Part shown: positions 59,291-64,000 of the stretch, one piece after another | Layout: the number at the start of each line of letters is the position of its first letter | How positions within the stretch are numbered: the first letter of the stretch is position 1 | Source: Mactromeris polynyma | Lineage: Eukaryota > Mollusca > Bivalvia > Venerida > Mactridae | DNA length: 64,000 nucleotides | Assembly (NCBI GenBank): GCA_032209605.1 | Contig: JASFXZ010000016.1 | Span: forward strand, 2,666,001-2,730,000 | Direction: 5' to 3' | Position numbers and translations under genes: made by a program | The notes under the pieces: model-generated | Databases searched by the model: none | What the model was told of the DNA's origin: nothing | Seen by the model: the letters and a program-made list of their open reading frames with translations, nothing else

Positions 59291-62200
59291 AAAATTAGGC
59301 TCTTGTACCACACTGTGACAAACCCTATCTGGTAATATGTCATTATGGGAACTAGAAGATATGGATCTAGAATAGATGTAGTCAATTAGAAGTTTCTGTA
59401 TATTCTTTGGAAAAAAAACCTCATCTTTATCTGTACCCAGGTGTTGTATACAATTTGTAATTTAAAAGTTAACTGTAAGTCTAAGTAATAAAATCATTTC
59501 CATGGTGAGTGTAATTGCAAATAATCTATGTTTTAGATACATTAATTTGTATTTATCATTTCATTACTACGGAAAGAGATAAACAATTTGTTAGTATCCG
59601 AATTATCAATTGACAATAAAAAGAAATTAGAACATGAAACGGTGGTGCATTACTTTGAACCGTACAGATTCGGAGGAATATTCAGAATAGTTTGCTGTAG
59701 GCTCAAGTCTAAACACACAAATTGAAAGAATTTACGTTCTGCTGTCACTATATCCTGGTACTACTTGAATATCTTGGAGATATTTGCTGTTATTTCAAAG
59801 TCAAACTTTGTATAAGATCTTAAAGAAATCTCATACGGCATCGTGTTCCATCATGTTTATTAGTTTTATATCGATATCTTTGGATTGTAATGATCTGAAT
59901 GTTGCTTTTATCTGATTGAAGTTAGCATCAGTAAAAACAGAAACAGCAGTTAAAGTGTTACTGCTGTAAGCTGTCAAATGTACTTTTAGAACTTAAATGC
60001 TATGTTTACTTCTAGCCGTGAGAGAACTGTCTCACTATTAGTGCCAACTTTAAAACTTTAAAAACAGAAATACTTTTACAAATGGACACATTTTGTATCT
60101 TGTTTGAATTGATATAACTCTTATCTGGCGACATGAGAACTGTTGGCGTATGCTGAATTATTTAAGTCTTAGAAAAAATAATAAAAACATACGAGACTTG
60201 TCGTACAATAAAATACGGCGTGAATAAATCTGTATTTTTTTTAGTAAAAGTTGAATGAATCAAAGCACTGAAATCGATATTTAACATATTTTAAATACCA
60301 TTCAGGCAAGTAATACCAATAAATTGCGCAATTTGGCTTTGACAGGTTCATTAACATTTCTAAACAAATAAGACGACAATAATAAAAACAGAAGTCGACT
60401 TGTCTTTCCACGGACCGCATATATTGAGAAGGGCTATAGTGCGATTGTATCAACCGTGAACGTATGAATATATTTCTTGGACCATTACATTTCACAATAG
60501 GTTTATTGAAATGTTCGTGTTTGTCCGTAAGCTTGACGGAGAAAAGGCCGCGTTTATATTTTGATAGAAACAAACATCAGTTTAGCTTCACGCACGAGAG
60601 CATTTCCTTACCTAATTTGGCATGGATCGGTCCTGAAAGTTCATACCCCTGTTCACGGTCAGTCTAACCTCACTATACTTGTGCGTGAAGTATAAACACA
60701 CATCTTAAGATGTATACAAATGGAATATTTCGTGCTCATGTAAAGAAAGAACGAACAATGAACTAGCTCAATATTGAACGATCCGTACACCTGTTGACAT
60801 AAGTTATGAAGAGTTTTTTGTTCCTTAGAAGGTACATGTATTCAATTAAAGAATATATTATAAAAGTACTGTTAAAGTAATTATGCAAATTTTGTTGCGA
60901 TATTTAATGACGAGTATACGGAGAAAACCGGTGATGATTTTTTCATCCCCATTAAAAAGTAAAATATTGAATGGTTTAATCTCGAACTCGAACTGAAATG
61001 CGATAGTTCAGTTTCTATCAAATCGTGATATCGTCATCTGTGAATATTTGAACCTCATTATGTCAGTGTTCACCAGTTCATAGTCTCATGTGATATCTCA
61101 AAATCGTGTACCGTACAAACGTTTGTTCACAAATGAGTACATATTTGTATGAACATGAAAGGACGAACAAAGAAGGTCTTTAAGTGTTTGTAACGTTCAG
61201 TATTCGTTGAACTGTTGTTGTTTTTCCACAAATAGTTGTTGTGTGATCTAGTTTTAGGCCCCGGTATAGAATCGTTTTGCAAGAATAATTACCAAGTACA
61301 AAAGTAAAGTGCAAAGCTTATATTCATACAAGCACTTAACAATTTCTATAATTTTCATTCTCAGCGTGATGCTGAATTACATATCTGTCATTAGCAGTGC
61401 AGTACGGGACTTAATTTTCCTGGAAAACTTCATTATGATGGGAGTGTCTCAATATGTAGCTTACGTGTGAACCAAGGACTTTCATCATTTCCTACAAGTG
61501 CTTAAGAACCACTCCTTGTGAACCAAGCTGATATTTTTCCGGATCGTATCAAATTCTTTTTCAATAACACGCATCAATGAAAGACATAAATTTAATGGTA
61601 TGTTATGATATTCACAGCTGGGACTAAAACATGAAGCCAATTTTCTACATAATGTTGTTAGATGATTGTTCATTATATTGAATAGCTAACAACGTCTGTT
61701 ATAATGTTATGTTAACACAAATATTGAAGCCGATGTCGCCGATAGCGTGCATAATGAACAGATACTTTCAGAGCTTGTCAAGATAATAGCTATGGTTGGT
61801 GAGTTGTATGATAATCTTACTTCCACATGTCTTGATAAAACGGTTTCAATCATAAACCAGGTTCTAGTATTCAATAGAAATAGACGTATTATGTTCGTAT
61901 GTGCGAGTTTTGTTGTATATTATAAAGAATATCGAGGTGATTTATCGTATTTTCTGTTTTTCTTTACTTAGAAGGTGTGTAAACTGTTTTTAAGCGGTGG
62001 TCAGTCAATGAAAAACATGTTTTAGAAATTATTGACCAATGTATATATAGTGAACACAATGACGGTACTCTCAACTAAATATTTGCTATATTTCAAGATA
62101 AATGACGTGGTCACAGTTATGTTCCTATCTTAACATTTCAAATAAAATATAATGAATGGAATAATATTTCTGTCTGCCGATCACCGCGATTGGACACGTT

Positions 62201-62518
62201 AGAACAATAAGATTACATCAAAAACGCTCAAAATCATATACGTTTATCGACAAACGCGCTGAACCGGTATCACGTCTCGGTAGGTGTTCGTTTTGTTTGT
62301 GTTTGTGTGGGGGATTACGCTGTTTCACAACAATATTTCAATTATATACGGCAGTCTACTGACCTAACTAGTTCTCCTTAGTTACCGATCAGTACTTGTC
62401 TGCTTATCAGCAAGCGACTGACACCCTCCGCACATAAATAAGAGTTCAGAGGAGGAGGATAAATGACTTTCAAAGCATTTTCTTCAGTCACTTTGTTAAA
62501 TACATCAACATAAGCATA

Positions 62519-62590
62519 GCCTGTGTTTCGAACCCACGGCCTCCCTATCAGCAGTCGAGCGCTCTACCGACAAGGCTAAACGGGCAGGCC
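62519..62590 (-). repeat. tRNA-like sequence, probably a SINE head
   Basis: Minus strand: TAGCCTTGTCGGTAGAGCGC, TCGACTGCTGATAGGGAGGC, CGTGGGTTCGAAACAC. Both pol III boxes are good, but the outer ends do not form a convincing acceptor stem. Confidence 0.5.
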
Positions 62591-63835
62591 CTGGCAAAAG
62601 TCCGCAAGGAGCTTAGTGTACGAAGACGCCGTGGTAAATATTTAAAAATGACAATGTGAATGGTTTCCTCATAAACTTATTGGAGCGCTTCCATGACTAA
62701 AGCTGTGCTGGTGTCTAAGGTTATTATGTCGAGTTATCCCCGATGAAATGACGTCAGTAACTAATGGCTTTCTCGTAAGTGTCGTTGGTTGCTTACTTTT
62801 GATTTGTAGAATTAAATGAACATGAAACCTTTTTTTGTAATTTGTTTCATCCCATTTGAAAAATAGAAACTTTTAAGAATTAAAACATTTGAGTAAAGCG
62901 TTTCTGAGGCAACGTCATTTTGTAGTTTATTTTTGCTTTTTGTTCCTAACATTTGAATTGCTATAAGAAGAAAATGAAACGTCTGATTTAAATACCTTTG
63001 GTATCAAATGAAACTAAAAAATATATCTGTAAGACAATGTAAAAACCTGAAAAAATATGGGTGTTTTTTTTCTATAAAACAGGTTTTGTCGTGACACTGC
63101 TCATTGATATACTGAGCTGCTTCGTCTGTCGAGCTGAATGTTTCCATTCAGTTAAAACTAACATCGATTAAGCTTCAGTTCCTCCATAAATTGTTATCAA
63201 TTATAATGTATTATGATGTTCCACAAAGCGCATGGCAACACGTCTAATTATAACAATGCACAAAGAATGGCACATTCTATTTCTTTATATAGGGATATTT
63301 GTTAAAAGTTAATAGTATTTAACAGATGAATAAAACTGCAACGGTATCATCGAGTACCTGTTTCAGAAAATGGAATGATCCAATCTAAGTATATAATTGA
63401 ATGGTCAATTAAATATCATAATTATGAGTACTATGCACAGAGCGCGAATATGTCCATTTCTAGTTCTGTGTTACATTCAAGCATGGTTCATGGAGTGAAA
63501 TTAGAAGCTCAACATTTAGCATCGCTCTTAATACATAAATGTTTATATTTATTCGACTTTAAACAATACAAGACAATATAATTTATTGCGAAAAACATAT
63601 TAAAATGTTTATAGCAAACATAAAACAATATTACAATACAATTGCAATGTAGATGAGATACATGGATTTTCAAAAAACATAACAAATTTCAAACAATTTT
63701 CGTAACTTAGTTGATGACAGTGTTTGTCTTCATTGAATGTATGTGTATTATAGAATATTTTTTTAAATTTATATTGTTATAATATTATGTTAATAGATCA
63801 TGTTATATTTAAGATTGTATGACTTTTTTCTGCGC

Positions 63836-64000
63836 ACGTGGTTTTGCTATTTGCATATCAGTGTTGTGTAAACCAATCATATTTTACGTTAACCACCAAG
63901 GCAATTTTTCTTTAACCGAACAACGTTTGTAACCTAGATGCGGATTGGTTAACACCTTTCGATAAAGGGTACATTACCTTACCGAAATCCACTGAATTTC
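63836..64000 (+). repeat. Oct/CCAAT dispersed repeat, copy E, cut by the window end
   Basis: Plus-oriented copy with octamer 63849-63856, AAACCAATCATATTTTACG, and the CCGAAATCCACTGAATTTC end at the last base of the window. The GCGCAGCCGTACTAAC start is largely lost. Confidence 0.75.

Larger units (their letters stand above)
56683..64000. other. Upstream flank of the MDP-1-like gene
   Basis: The promoter should lie here, just above 56682 on the minus strand, but no convincing TATA or initiator element stands out. The region carries a weak coding-like frame (about 57130-57372), a MITE and minisatellite cluster (57637-58184), an inverted-repeat element (58386-58916), a SINE (59040-59290) and a tRNA-like fragment (62519-62590). 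59,300-62,500 and 62,600-63,830 show nothing I can name. Confidence 0.6.

Overview
The window looks like animal nuclear DNA. It is AT-rich and gene-poor, its one clear gene is split by GT-AG introns, and it is full of tRNA-derived SINE-like repeats, short inverted-repeat elements (MITE-like) and minisatellites. The repeat style and the divergent extensions of the gene suggest an invertebrate, possibly a bivalve or another mollusc. That placement is inference only.

I can support one protein-coding gene. It lies on the minus strand and covers about 48.7 kb (ATG at 56682, stop at 7956). Six exons (56682-56448, 20182-20119, 11353-11240, 10212-10105, 9087-8996, 8344-7956) join without a frame break into a 333-residue protein. 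The centre (about residues 72-231) is a magnesium-dependent phosphatase 1 (MDP-1) domain of the HAD superfamily. The 36-kb first intron cuts the codon of the second aspartate of the catalytic DxD motif. About 70 acidic residues precede the domain. About 100 residues with three Arg-Arg-x-Ser sites follow it. The family is normally only about 160-180 residues long.

Layout: 1-7955 is downstream flank, with old dispersed repeats and candidate poly(A) signals. 7956-11353 holds exons 6 to 3 with short introns. 11354-20118 is intron 2, with a 25-unit array of 55 bp, decayed repeats and a pair of SINE-like copies. 20119-20182 is exon 2, with a 21-bp minisatellite just inside intron 1. 20183-56447 is intron 1, with a 67-unit array of 18 bp, several SINE-like elements, pogo-like MITEs and four dispersed-repeat families. 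56448-56682 is exon 1. 56683-64000 is upstream flank, with a MITE pair around an 8 x 32-bp array, a 0.53-kb inverted-repeat element and a SINE.

There is no operon, CRISPR array, phage or bacterial-type system here. The observations most worth following are the extended MDP-1 protein with its altered motif II surroundings, and three minisatellites that appear to have grown out of, or between, identifiable transposable-element sequences.
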